Under the pieces are notes generated by a model. That model was given only the letters and a program-made list of their open reading frames with translations. It was not told where the DNA came from and ran no database searches. Positions 1 through 8,813 of a stretch of DNA of 62,794 nucleotides are shown here, piece after piece (position 1 is the first letter of the stretch; each line of letters begins with the position of its first letter). This DNA is from Proteus sp. FME41 (GTDB lineage Bacteria; Pseudomonadota; Gammaproteobacteria; Enterobacterales; Enterobacteriaceae): assembly GCF_014897315.1 (NCBI RefSeq), contig NZ_JABUYL010000019.1, positions 1 to 62,794 of the forward strand, in the 5' to 3' direction. The position numbers and the translations under genes were made by a program.

Positions 1-8
1 TTAACCTG
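1..8 (+). rRNA. 23S rRNA, extreme 3' end (partial)
   Basis: The window opens with TTAACCT, which matches the 3' terminus of enterobacterial 23S rRNA (…GGCTTAACCT). About 115 bases of 23S-5S spacer follow before the 5S gene. Only the last few bases are present, so this rests on the match plus the position just ahead of 5S. The exact 3' end is uncertain by one or two bases. Confidence 0.6.
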
Positions 9-123
9 ACAACACCGAAGGTGTTTTGTCTGAGAGACAAAGAGTAGATGAAGTAGGCTTGTTAAAGATTGAAATTACTGGTTATGGAGTAGGAATACGA
101 GATAACGGGTAATAAACAGAATT

Positions 124-243
124 TGCTTGGCGGCCATAGCGCAGCGGACCCACCTGACTCCATGCCGAACTCAGAAGTGAAACGTTGTAGCGCCGATGGT
201 AGTGTGGGGTCTCCCCATGTGAGAGTAGGGAACTGCCAGGCAT
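124..243 (+). rRNA. rrf: 5S ribosomal RNA
   Basis: A 120-base segment starts TGCTTGGCGGCCATAGCG and ends AACTGCCAGGCAT, which are the conserved ends of enterobacterial 5S rRNA. The internal CCATGCCGAACTCAGAAGTG block (loop B/C region) is also intact. The two ends pair to form helix I. It is the last gene of an rRNA operon read on the plus strand and is followed at once by a strong terminator. The neighbours yfiM and pssA match the E. coli rrnG end of the chromosome. Confidence 0.97.
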
Positions 244-256
244 TAAATAAGATGAG

Positions 257-284
257 AAAGCCAACCCAATGGGTTGGCTTTTTT
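257..284 (+). terminator. Rho-independent terminator of the rRNA operon
   Basis: A perfect stem (AAGCCAACCC / GGGTTGGCTT, loop AAT) is followed by an uninterrupted T-run, 15 bases after the 5S 3' end. This is the expected end of the rrn transcript. Confidence 0.95.
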
Positions 285-375
285 GCGTTTGTGATATTTA
301 ATGTTTTTGAAAAATAATCTATAAAAATACAGTTATCTGATTTAAATTCACTAAGTATTAATACTTGAATAATTG

Positions 376-723
376 CTATTTTAATTGCTGATAAAGTAAA
401 GAGCCCGCCATCGCTCCTGCGATATCATAAGTGAAATCATGCCAACTCCAGCCAGTGCCTTCTGGCCTACTGTCATAAAGCTCTTTAGCAGCCCCTAAAC
501 TAATAGAGAAAGACAAGCCTATTAATAACCCTTCTTTGTAGCCATAGTTTTGATGATCTGCATAAGCATTTGCACCGGCTGATGCCACCATAGAAAATAA
601 GAAATGTTGAGCTTTATCTTTTCCTCGCCAATTGTCATTGGCAAAATGAAACGATTGGCAACCGGTTAAAGCCATTATTGAGAATAAAATAATCACAGAA
701 CCATATTTGAGCTTTGGTTTCAT
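376..723 (-). CDS. yfiM: YfiM-family lipoprotein
   Basis: This 115-residue protein has a short hydrophobic signal ending in a lipobox (ALTGC, acylated Cys near residue 22), so it should be an envelope lipoprotein. After the Cys it carries a charged stretch (NDNWRGKDKAQHF) and two weakly hydrophobic glycine/alanine-rich segments separated by KELYDSRPEGTGWSWHDF. This pattern and length fit the YfiM (DUF2279) family. The molecular function is unknown. It lies between the rRNA operon and pssA, as in E. coli, and starts at ATG. It is on the same strand as pssA, but the pssA terminator lies upstream of it, so it is probably transcribed separately. Confidence 0.88.
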   Translation of the reverse strand: MKPKLKYGSVIILFSIMALTGCQSFHFANDNWRGKDKAQHFLFSMVASAGANAYADHQNYGYKEGLLIGLSFSISLGAAKELYDSRPEGTGWSWHDFTYDIAGAMAGSLLYQQLK

Positions 724-797
724 AAAAATAAAAGCCTTACCACGAAGAATTTATGATCATAAATAAGATATGTAGAGTATAGAAGATGATTATAAAT

Positions 798-834
798 ACA
801 AAAAAGCCTTACTGATATTTAAGTAAGGCTTTGA
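798..834 (-). terminator. Terminator after pssA
   Basis: A stem of AAGCCTTAC and GTAAGGCTT around an 11-base loop lies just past the pssA stop. On the minus strand it is followed by a run of T residues (GGCTTTTTTG). It separates pssA from yfiM. Confidence 0.85.
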
Positions 835-851
835 GGCGAGAAGTGTTAGCG

Positions 852-2210
852 TTAAAGTATGCGGCTAATTAATCTATCAACACGAATACGTCGTAATCGT
901 TTGATTAATTTTTTCACTTTAATAGGATAAAGTTTAATACTTTCCAGATCTTGATAATGTTTTACAACAAGTGTGTTCTGGCGAATGCACGCTAACTCGT
1001 TATGCCGTTGCTCATGTAATTCATGTTTAGGATCATGAATTAATATTGCGTTTTCTAAATCTAATCCCCATGCACGTGGATTAAGATTATTACCTGTAAT
1101 TAACTGCCAGCTATCGTCAACCCACATACCTTTTAAGTGATAGGTATTATCACTGTCTTTCCAAAGTCTTATTGTTAATTGGTCACTATCAATAAAACGT
1201 TGAAAACGTTGGGTAAATTTCCGTAAGTTGATTTCATAAAGATATGGCAGGGCACCAATAATTTTAAATGGCTCTTCAGGTGGAATATAGAAGTCATTAG
1301 CTGTTTTATCCCCAATAATAATTTCGACTTGTTTGCCATTTCTTAATAAATGACTGATTTGACGTACAAGGATCGCAGGTAAATTAAAATAGGGGGTGCA
1401 AATAACCAATTTTTCTTCAGTGGATGCCATAAGGTGAGAAATAGTCTTGTTTAAGATATTTTTCTTACCTAACCCGACTAAAGGTGTTACAGCTAATTCA
1501 TGATTAGTCGCATTGGTTTTTATATCATAGCCATCGCGTGTGCGTAAATTAAAACGGAATTGACGAATACAGTTTTTTATTTCAGCACAACGTACTCTGT
1601 CTTTGATATCAAGACGTTGAATTGCTTCAGATTGCAGAAGGTCACTCACAATAAATTGCTTCATTGTGGTTGCTAATTCGCTATTTTGAATAATGTGATA
1701 CCGGTCATAACGATATTTATCAAGTTTATGCAAATACACATTATTAATACTTGCACCACTATAAATAACCGTATCATCAAAGATAAAGCCTTTAAGATGT
1801 AATACACCAAGTGCTTCACGGGTATTGACAGGGATCCCATAAATAGGGACTTCAACATTAGGATGTTGCTGTGCAACATGGTAGTACCAATCTGCATTTG
1901 TGGCATCAGCCGAGACACCAATACGCCCACGTTGAGCGCGGTGCCAATCAACAATAACGGTAATGGATAATTCAGGACGTTGTTGTTTTGCGGTGTAAAG
2001 CGCATCAAGGATCTCTTCACCAGCCTCATCGTGCTCTAAATAAAGAGCGGTAATAAAGATCTCTTTTTTTGCTTGAGCGATATATTTCAATAAGGTGCTG
2101 CGAAACGCGGATGTTTGATAAAGCGTTTCAACATCAGCAACTGACTGAGCTAATTTAGGCAGTTGTGCAAGGTGTTGTTGATGCTTAGCAAGTTTTAGTT
2201 TAGACAACAT
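852..2210 (-). CDS. pssA: CDP-diacylglycerol-serine O-phosphatidyltransferase (phosphatidylserine synthase)
   Basis: PssA makes phosphatidylserine from CDP-diacylglycerol and L-serine, the committed step toward phosphatidylethanolamine, at the inner membrane surface. The protein belongs to the phospholipase D superfamily and shows two HKD motifs: HLKGFIFDD (H138, K140, D145) and YHLKGMWVDD (near residue 355). The C-terminus is very basic (KKLIKRLRRIRVDRLISRIL), suited to binding anionic lipid. I start at ATG 2210, giving 452 residues as in E. coli. The reading frame also allows a GTG one codon upstream (2213). The next gene upstream is patZ, 200 bases away on the same strand, and a terminator follows. 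Confidence 0.97.
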   Translation of the reverse strand: MLSKLKLAKHQQHLAQLPKLAQSVADVETLYQTSAFRSTLLKYIAQAKKEIFITALYLEHDEAGEEILDALYTAKQQRPELSITVIVDWHRAQRGRIGVSADATNADWYYHVAQQHPNVEVPIYGIPVNTREALGVLHLKGFIFDDTVIYSGASINNVYLHKLDKYRYDRYHIIQNSELATTMKQFIVSDLLQSEAIQRLDIKDRVRCAEIKNCIRQFRFNLRTRDGYDIKTNATNHELAVTPLVGLGKKNILNKTISHLMASTEEKLVICTPYFNLPAILVRQISHLLRNGKQVEIIIGDKTANDFYIPPEEPFKIIGALPYLYEINLRKFTQRFQRFIDSDQLTIRLWKDSDNTYHLKGMWVDDSWQLITGNNLNPRAWGLDLENAILIHDPKHELHEQRHNELACIRQNTLVVKHYQDLESIKLYPIKVKKLIKRLRRIRVDRLISRIL

Positions 2211-2415
2211 CACAGTGCTTAATTCTCTTGTTTATGATGGCAGATGGAGCCATCGTCCATGTAGATTTTCTTTAACCGATCTACCGATCATAACATTAGT
2301 TATATGGGATGTACGTATAAAATCATCATATATAGCTAATTTATCAAAGGATGTGTGAATAATCACACAACGAAACTTTCTCTTATGATTATAGCACTTA
2401 CACATCTTTTGATGA

Positions 2416-5058
2416 TTAAAGAAGTAAGTCAAGATTCACTATTCCTTCATCAAACTGTACTTCAACAGAAAACCCTAATTTTTTTGCCAAACTTATCATA
2501 TTACGGTTTTCAGGCATGGTTATCGCGGTTAAACGTTTAATGCCATGTTCTCTAGTATAGTTGATAAGTTTAGTCATAAGTTGATGGCCTAAGGTATTTC
2601 CTTTTAAATCAGAACGTACAAGAATTGCAAACTCAGCATGTTGATTATCGGGATCTGCCATTGCCCGCGCTACACCAATGATTTCTGGATGATCTTCAGG
2701 ATTTCTAATTGCGACAAATGCCATTTCTCGATCGTAGTCAATTTGGGTCATATTCGCGAGATCGTCATGAGTGAATTCACTGATCTCACTAAAATAGCGA
2801 TAATAAAGATCTTCTTTTGTGACTTGGTTGATAAACGTTTTCAGCAGTGGTTCGTCTTCAGGCAAAATAGGGCGAATAAAGCAAGGATTACTATCTCTCA
2901 AGAAAAATGTCTCTTCTAACTCATTTGGATAAGGGCGGATAGAGAGCCTTTGATGAGGATCGCCTTGCAGTGGCGCTAACTCCATTGCGACATCTAATAA
3001 TGTAAAATCATTACCAGAAGCCAGTAATGGATGAATATCTAATCTTACAATTTGGGGGCAGTCTAAAAGTAAGTGAGAAACCTGTACCAAAAAGTGACTT
3101 AAGCTTAAAATATTAAGCGGTTGTAAAGCACTCCGTGGCTGAATTTTTCCACTTTTAATGGCGTTAATGACTAAATAGCGAGCAAGTGCCATATTCAGAG
3201 GCGGTAAAGCAACGGCGGCCTTGGTTTCAATTTGCCACTCAACACCGCCTTCACCTAATAGAATCAATGGGCCAAAGATAGGATCTTGCTCTATCGCAAC
3301 TCGCAATTCTTGAGAACCCGCTCGATTAGCCATACTTTGCACTAATAAACCTTGAATTTGTGCTTGAGGATAGAGCTCTGTGACTCGTTCAATAATGGCA
3401 TGAGCGGCAGATGACACTTCGGTGCTATCTCGTAAGTAAAGCATAACACCTTGCACTTCGGATTTATGGGGAATATCAGGAGAACGCAATTTTAGTGCAA
3501 CAGGGTAGCCAATTTTTTCAGCTATACTCACGGCTTCTTGTGCATTATGCGCAATCCACGTAGGTAGGGTATTGAAACCATAAGCCTCCATAATAGGCTG
3601 TACTTGGTGTGTATCTAATCGATATTGCTTATTCTGTAGTGCCTCTTCGATACAACGATGTGCCTGTTGAGTATTCATTTTGATATCTAAAGGCAATGCG
3701 GGGGTTTCTTTTAATTGTTTTTGATTTCGACGATATTCCACCATATGCATAAATGCAGTAACAGCACCTTCGGGTGTGCGATAAGTGGGAATACCGGCTT
3801 CACTAAATAATTTTCGTGATTGCTGAGATGAATATTCTCCCCCCCAGTTAGTAAAAACCGTAAGCCATTTTCGTCTTGGATGATGATTAATGGTATCTAT
3901 GACTCGTTGTGCGGTTTCAATACTGGGGGCAATAGCGCTTGGCGTGTGTATGAGTAGTAAGGCGTCATGATCATGGCTATCTAATAAGCAATTTAATGCC
4001 GCGATATAGCGATCAACGGTTGTATCATCCCCTAAATTTAAAGGGTTACGAAGCGTGTTTTTTTCTTGAATAACATGATGAAGCTTTTGTTGTGTGTCAT
4101 CAGTGAGTTGTGCCAGCTTTCCTGAATGCAAAAATAACTCATCTATCGCCATTGCGGCAGGTGCAGAGCCATTACTTATAATCATCAATCTTTCGCCTTT
4201 TAAGGGCGTCATGTAGCTTAAGGTTTCAACGGCGGAAAACATTTCATGTGTATCTTGTACACGCAATAAGCCTGCACGCTGAAAAGCCGCATCATAAGCA
4301 ACGTCATAACTGGGGGTATCACCCAATAGTAGTTGAGCCTTTTGAGTACGACCACTTTTTATCACTAAAATAGGTTTATTACGTGAAGCACTACGAGAGG
4401 CGGACATAAAACGTCGTGCATCTTTTATGTGCTCTAAATGCAATAAAATTGCACTGGTTTTACTGTCTCTTGCCAGAAAATCCAGTAAGTCATCCACTTG
4501 AATATCTTGGTTATCGCCTAAAGCGACAAAATAAGAAAAACCAATATTGCGATAATAAGCCCAATCTAAAATAGTATTAGCAACGGCGGCTGATTGTGAA
4601 ATAAAGGCTAGTTTCCCTTTTTTAACAGGAAGAGGGGAGAAACTTGCATTTAAACCTTGCCACGGAGCTAAAAGCCCCAAGCTGTTAGGGCCTAGCAGAC
4701 GGATATGATATTGCTGACAGAGTAATTTTATTGGTTGAAATTGTTCTGGCTGTGCTGAAAGTACAATAACTGCCTTGCAACCGAATTCACCTAATTGTGT
4801 TAATAACTCAAGATTACGGTGATGATGGGTACAAATAATGGCTAAATCCGGTATTTGAGGTAATTTATCAATAGATGAATAAGCAAAAACACCAGAGACA
4901 GAACCACGAGAGGGATTAATCGGAAACACTGGGCCGTTAAATCCACCACTGAGCAAGTTTTTCATCATGATGGTTCCTGCTCGACCTAATTTTTCAGAGG
5001 CACCAATAACCGCAATAGATTTAGGACGTAACAGTGCTTCAAGACCTCGTTGGCTCAT
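2416..5058 (-). CDS. patZ: Protein lysine acetyltransferase PatZ (Pat/YfiQ)
   Basis: This 880-residue protein has the PatZ architecture. An N-terminal NDP-forming acyl-CoA synthetase-like part comes first: a CoA-binding fold beginning LLRPKSIAVIGASEKLGRAG, then a succinyl-CoA ligase-like domain, then an ATP-grasp-like segment around residues 480-690. A C-terminal GNAT domain follows (about 720-880, with DLKGNTLGHQLMTKL as the acetyl-CoA loop). In enteric bacteria this enzyme acetylates acetyl-CoA synthetase and other proteins; the synthetase part is thought to be regulatory. ATG at 5058 is preferred over GTG at 5064, because AGGAG sits five bases before the ATG. It lies just downstream of tapT with a gap under 30 bases, probably in one operon. 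Confidence 0.95.
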   Translation of the reverse strand: MSQRGLEALLRPKSIAVIGASEKLGRAGTIMMKNLLSGGFNGPVFPINPSRGSVSGVFAYSSIDKLPQIPDLAIICTHHHRNLELLTQLGEFGCKAVIVLSAQPEQFQPIKLLCQQYHIRLLGPNSLGLLAPWQGLNASFSPLPVKKGKLAFISQSAAVANTILDWAYYRNIGFSYFVALGDNQDIQVDDLLDFLARDSKTSAILLHLEHIKDARRFMSASRSASRNKPILVIKSGRTQKAQLLLGDTPSYDVAYDAAFQRAGLLRVQDTHEMFSAVETLSYMTPLKGERLMIISNGSAPAAMAIDELFLHSGKLAQLTDDTQQKLHHVIQEKNTLRNPLNLGDDTTVDRYIAALNCLLDSHDHDALLLIHTPSAIAPSIETAQRVIDTINHHPRRKWLTVFTNWGGEYSSQQSRKLFSEAGIPTYRTPEGAVTAFMHMVEYRRNQKQLKETPALPLDIKMNTQQAHRCIEEALQNKQYRLDTHQVQPIMEAYGFNTLPTWIAHNAQEAVSIAEKIGYPVALKLRSPDIPHKSEVQGVMLYLRDSTEVSSAAHAIIERVTELYPQAQIQGLLVQSMANRAGSQELRVAIEQDPIFGPLILLGEGGVEWQIETKAAVALPPLNMALARYLVINAIKSGKIQPRSALQPLNILSLSHFLVQVSHLLLDCPQIVRLDIHPLLASGNDFTLLDVAMELAPLQGDPHQRLSIRPYPNELEETFFLRDSNPCFIRPILPEDEPLLKTFINQVTKEDLYYRYFSEISEFTHDDLANMTQIDYDREMAFVAIRNPEDHPEIIGVARAMADPDNQHAEFAILVRSDLKGNTLGHQLMTKLINYTREHGIKRLTAITMPENRNMISLAKKLGFSVEVQFDEGIVNLDLLL

Positions 5059-5086
5059 ACTCACTCCTGAGTTTTATTATCAACTT

Positions 5087-5788
5087 TTATTCAATGTAGC
5101 TGATTTGCTCATCTTTTGCCTGACGGCGGTCTGGTTTTCCAATTAAATATTGTTGACGAAAGTAACTAAAGTGAGAAAAAAGTTGTTGTGAAGCTTGAGT
5201 ATCTCCCACATTTTCTAAAATAGAGGCAGCAACCTCTGCTGTGCAGTGTTGATCTTCTCTTGCTGCTTGGCGAAGTAGATACTCACATTTGCTCGCTTCA
5301 TTTAAAGAAAAAATAGGTAATGAATCAAGGTAGGGGCTTTTACGAAACATCTTGCGAGCTTCACTCCATGTACCATCAAGGAGGATAAATAGTGGCGGTT
5401 TGCTATTAGTCGGAAGTTGATTATAAATAATCCGTTCACTTGAAGCATAGCTTTCAGGAAAAACAACATAAGCTTGCCGATTAGGCGTATTAATTGCGTC
5501 GATTAAGGCTTGTTCAGGTTCGGTACGAGACCATAAAAACGCTAAGGTATCGGGTAAGACATCAGCAATTAATTTTCCTGTATTACTGGGTTTCATCACT
5601 TCCGTGTCATACATCATCAAGCAAAATTGGCTTTTAGCGGGTTGAGCGACGATGGTATCACAAAGACACTGTTTTTCTGGTAATAAGCAGAAGTTACAGC
5701 GTTTAGTTCTAAACCCTCTAGCCTTAAAAGGGCGAGTTGACATAGAAAGTCGATATTGACGAAGTTGAGAGACCGCATTGTCATGCAT
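5087..5788 (-). CDS. tapT: tRNA 3-(3-amino-3-carboxypropyl)uridine synthase (DTW domain)
   Basis: TapT transfers the aminocarboxypropyl group of S-adenosylmethionine to U47 of certain tRNAs. The sequence shows an N-terminal cysteine cluster (C31, C34, C41, C43), as in the YfiP/TapT zinc-binding region. It also has FDTE-like and KPSNTG motifs, and the DTW-family signature LLDGTWSEARKMF in the middle. Length (233 residues) and start (MHDNAVSQLR compared with MTENAVLQLR, recalled for E. coli) fit the family. It lies directly upstream of patZ on the same strand and diverges from yfiF across about 230 bases. In E. coli trxC separates tapT from yfiF; here there is no room for it. Confidence 0.93.
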   Translation of the reverse strand: MHDNAVSQLRQYRLSMSTRPFKARGFRTKRCNFCLLPEKQCLCDTIVAQPAKSQFCLMMYDTEVMKPSNTGKLIADVLPDTLAFLWSRTEPEQALIDAINTPNRQAYVVFPESYASSERIIYNQLPTNSKPPLFILLDGTWSEARKMFRKSPYLDSLPIFSLNEASKCEYLLRQAAREDQHCTAEVAASILENVGDTQASQQLFSHFSYFRQQYLIGKPDRRQAKDEQISYIE

Positions 5789-6018
5789 AACAAATAAACC
5801 AACACAAATAAAAAGAAGCGGATCTTATCATGTTAAAAACAAACAAACTATTCAGTGCTTTTTTATGATAAAAATCAGCTTGATATATCACTGATATCTG
5901 TGATGAATTTAATTATCATTTGATCCTGATTAGTTTATCTATTCCTGTGCGTGATTCTCTCGGTGACAGTTGCTAAACTATCATGTAATCTGCGCCCCTA
6001 TTGCAGTTGGAGAGACAA

Positions 6019-7188
6019 ATGAACGATTCTTATGAAGGTAAAAACGGCAAAGTAAAAGTCATGTATGTCCGTAGTGAGGACAATGCCGATAATAAACCTA
6101 AAAAACCATCCCGTCGTCCAGAAAATGGTCGTGGTGATAGCCGTGACAACAGACGCGGCGATAACCGTGACGATAAAAATCGTGATAATAGACGTGGTGA
6201 TAACCGCGACGATAAAAATCGCGATAACAGACGTGGTGACAACAAATTTTCTCGTCGTGATGACCGTGGTGCAGGTAAACCCGCAGGACGAGGTCCATCA
6301 CGTAATGAATCAACATCTTCGCACGATCGCGATAATGATGGCGGAAGTTTTTCTCCATGGAAGACAGTTTCTCGCCCAGCTGGCGAAGAAGCAATAAAAG
6401 AACACGATGGTATTACAGGTAAAAGTCAGATAGATCCTGAACAACTTCGTCGCCAACGCTTAGAAGAAACGCGCATTTATGGTGAAAATGCATGTCAGGC
6501 GATGTTTAAAAACCGCCCTGATGCCATTGTACGAGCTTGGTTTTTACAAGACGTTACACCTCGTTTCCGTGATGCATTAAAATGGATGGCGGCGAATCGT
6601 AAAGCTTATCACGTGGTTGAAGAAGAAGAGATGGTTAAAGCCGCTCGTACTGATCACCACGGTGGCGTGTGCTTCTTAATTAAAAAACGTGCAGGCCATG
6701 ACGCTGAAACGTATCTAAAAGATGCTCCTGAGCATGATTGTGTATTAGCACTTGAAGATGTGGGTAATCCACATAACGTTGGTGCCATTATGCGTAGCTG
6801 TGCACACTTTGGCGTAAAAGGGGTTATCTCACCTGATTCTGCGGTATTAGAATCAGGTGCGGCAGTTCGTACCGCTGAAGGTGGTGCAGAATATATCCAA
6901 GGTATTGATGCTGATAACTTTGCACAAACCTTAGATAAATTTAAAAACGCGGGTTATACGCTGGTGGCTACATCAAGTCACAAAGGTAGTGTGCCATTAT
7001 CAAAAGCACAATTACCTGCAAAAATGGTCCTTATCTTAGGCCAAGAAAAAGATGGCTTAAGCGAAAGCACGTTAAATCAAGGTGATCTGAGCATTTACAT
7101 CGGTGGTACAGGGCACGTTGAGAGCTTAAACGTTTCTGTCGCTTCAGGTGTATTATTAGCAGAATGGTGGCGTCAGCACCAAGGCTAA
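6019..7188 (+). CDS. yfiF: YfiF, SpoU/TrmH-family RNA 2'-O-methyltransferase with a low-complexity N-terminus
   Basis: The C-terminal 260 residues form a SPOUT methyltransferase of the TrmH/SpoU class. There is a substrate-binding subdomain (from about residue 150), then [17 protein letters not shown] (motif 1 with the catalytic Arg), [12 protein letters not shown] (motif 2) and [16 protein letters not shown] (motif 3 and knot). The RNA target is not established. The first 130 residues are highly charged and contain near-identical repeats of an [13 protein letters not shown] unit, probably a disordered RNA-binding tail. ATG 6019 follows GGAGAG at a suitable distance; an in-frame TTG at 6001 has no ribosome-binding site. 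A bidirectional terminator follows. Confidence 0.9.
   Translation: MNDSYEGKNGKVKVMYVRSEDNADNKPKKPSRRPENGRGDSRDNRRGDNRDDKNRDNRRGDNRDDKNRDNRRGDNKFSRRDDRGAGKPAGRGPSRNESTSSHDRDNDGGSFSPWKTVSRPAGEEAIKEHDGITGKSQIDPEQLRRQRLEETRIYGENACQAMFKNRPDAIVRAWFLQDVTPRFRDALKWMAANRKAYHVVEEEEMVKAARTDHHGGVCFLIKKRAGHDAETYLKDAPEHDCVLALEDVGNPHNVGAIMRSCAHFGVKGVISPDSAVLESGAAVRTAEGGAEYIQGIDADNFAQTLDKFKNAGYTLVATSSHKGSVPLSKAQLPAKMVLILGQEKDGLSESTLNQGDLSIYIGGTGHVESLNVSVASGVLLAEWWRQHQG
6140..6246 (+). repeat. 36-base in-frame tandem repeat inside yfiF
   Basis: The unit encodes [12 protein letters not shown]. Two full copies plus flanking partial copies are seen, differing mainly at third codon positions (CGT/CGC, GAT/GAC). 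Silent divergence with a conserved peptide suggests the amino acid pattern is kept by selection and not just recently copied. Confidence 0.8.
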
Positions 7189-7212
7189 TCGCTTTATAGC
7201 TTTAAAGAATGA

Positions 7213-7257
7213 TAAAAAAATCCCGCTTAGTCATGATGATTTAAGCGGGATTTTTCT
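7213..7257. terminator. Bidirectional terminator between yfiF and emrB
   Basis: A stem of AAATCCCGCTTA and TAAGCGGGATTT is flanked by A-runs on one side and T-runs on the other. It lies between the convergent stops of yfiF and emrB and can serve both. Confidence 0.93.
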
Positions 7258-7280
7258 ATATAAGGCCTACATTAATGGCA

Positions 7281-8798
7281 TTATTTTCCTGGAGAGAACG
7301 GCGGTTTAGCAAACCAAACTACGATCATCATGACAAGAAAAATACCTGCAGCTAACCAGAAAATCTCATTGGCTGAAATAATGAGTCCTTGCTCTGTAAT
7401 AGATTTCGCTAAATAAGCCGATGCCTGTTCATTTGAAAGACCTAATTCATTCATTTGCTGAAATGCCATTTGAGAATCGGGATCAAAAGGATTAATTTTT
7501 TCTACCAAGGTTTCATGATGCAGTGATTCTCTTTGTGTCCAGATTGTCGTGGTTAACGACGCACCAATTGCCCCTGCTAATGTTCTTAAAAAGTTCGATA
7601 AGCTCGAGGCTGATGCCATTTTTTCTGGAGGTAGTCCAGATAATGTCATCGTGGTTAGTGGCATAAAGAAACACGCAACCGCTAAACCCTGCCAGAATTG
7701 AGGCCATGCTACAGTGGCAAAATCCATTCCTGGTTCGAAGGTATAAGCACGCCAGTAAAAACAGACTGCAAACATAACAAAGCTAAAGCTGATGATATAG
7801 CGTAAATCAACTTTTCCTCCAAACTTACCAATAATCGGTGTGATAATTAAAGGTAATAAGCCTACAGATGCAGAGGCTAACCCAGCCCAGGTTGCGGTAT
7901 AACCAAAGACCTCTTGTAAAAGCAGAGGCAGCAAAACAATCGTCCCAAAATAAATCATATAGGCGAGACTGAGTGTGACACAACCAATGGTAAAGTTTCG
8001 GCTTTTAAAGAGAGAAAGGTCTATGACTGGGTGATCGTCTGTTAGCTCCCACACAATTAGGAAGCTGATAGCCACAACTGCCACAATTGTGAGCACAATA
8101 ATTTCTGTCGAGTTAAACCAATCAAGCTCTTTACCTTGATCAAGCATGATTTGTAAAGCACCGATACCAACTACTAATAAGATAAGACCAATCGTATCAA
8201 TGGGTTTAATTTCAGTTTTTGTTTCGCGGCCAGCCAAGGTGTTTGATATACACATTATAATCAATACACCAAATGGAACGTTAATAAAGAATATCCATCC
8301 CCAGTGATAATTATCACTGATGTAGCCACCTAAAATAGGTCCTAAAATAGGTGCGACAACAATAGTCACTGACCATAAAGCAAGCGCCATATTTCGTTTG
8401 GCGGGGGGATAGTTATTCAATAATAAACTTTGTGACAAAGGGATCAGTGGCCCAGCGACTAACCCTTGAAGTACACGAAAGAAAATCAGCATCTCAAGAC
8501 TTTGTGAAATACCACAAAGCCAAGAAGTTAATGCAAAAAGCGCTGTTGACCACATAAAGAGTCGAACTTCACCAATGCGTTTTGCCAACCAGCCTGTAAT
8601 AGGAATAGAAATCGCATTTGCCACCCCAAAAGAGGTAATCACCCAAGTTCCCTGTGAGTTAGAAGCACCTAGGTTTCCCGCAATGGTTGGAATAGCGACG
8701 TTAGCGATTGTAGAATCGAGAACTTGCATAAAGGTTGCCAACGCAAGCGCGATGGTCATTATGGCAAGTCTTCCTCCTTGTAATGGCTCTTTGATCAC
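7281..8798 (-). CDS. emrB: Multidrug efflux MFS transporter EmrB (DHA2 family)
   Basis: This 505-residue inner-membrane drug/proton antiporter of the 14-helix DHA2 family is the pump of the EmrAB-TolC tripartite system. Diagnostic stretches include LDSTIANVAIPTIAGNL in helix 1, the GTWVITSFG segment, motif A-like GWLAKRIGEVR, RVLQGLVAGPLIPLSQ, and motif C GPILGGYISDNYHWGWIFFINVP. The frame begins at GTG 8798, with GAGG seven bases upstream, matching the E. coli N-terminus in position. It lies 15 bases after emrA. Known E. coli substrates are hydrophobic compounds such as CCCP and nalidixic acid; those here are inferred. Confidence 0.95.
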   Translation of the reverse strand: MIKEPLQGGRLAIMTIALALATFMQVLDSTIANVAIPTIAGNLGASNSQGTWVITSFGVANAISIPITGWLAKRIGEVRLFMWSTALFALTSWLCGISQSLEMLIFFRVLQGLVAGPLIPLSQSLLLNNYPPAKRNMALALWSVTIVVAPILGPILGGYISDNYHWGWIFFINVPFGVLIIMCISNTLAGRETKTEIKPIDTIGLILLVVGIGALQIMLDQGKELDWFNSTEIIVLTIVAVVAISFLIVWELTDDHPVIDLSLFKSRNFTIGCVTLSLAYMIYFGTIVLLPLLLQEVFGYTATWAGLASASVGLLPLIITPIIGKFGGKVDLRYIISFSFVMFAVCFYWRAYTFEPGMDFATVAWPQFWQGLAVACFFMPLTTMTLSGLPPEKMASASSLSNFLRTLAGAIGASLTTTIWTQRESLHHETLVEKINPFDPDSQMAFQQMNELGLSNEQASAYLAKSITEQGLIISANEIFWLAAGIFLVMMIVVWFAKPPFSPGK

Positions 8799-8813
8799 CT
8801 TTACACCTCGCCT

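Noticed and set aside
123..317. A reading frame across the 5S rRNA
   Set aside because: It lies over the 5S gene and its terminator, which fully explain the sequence.
2232..2540. Short reading frames on both strands between pssA and patZ
   Set aside because: They overlap the patZ 3' end or the pssA upstream region and have no ribosome-binding site or family signs. A small GATGGC/GCCATC stem there lacks a T-run.
6030..6397. Overlapping reading frames on both strands in the yfiF N-terminus
   Set aside because: They are produced by the repeated, GC-richer coding of the charged yfiF tail and mirror its repeat.
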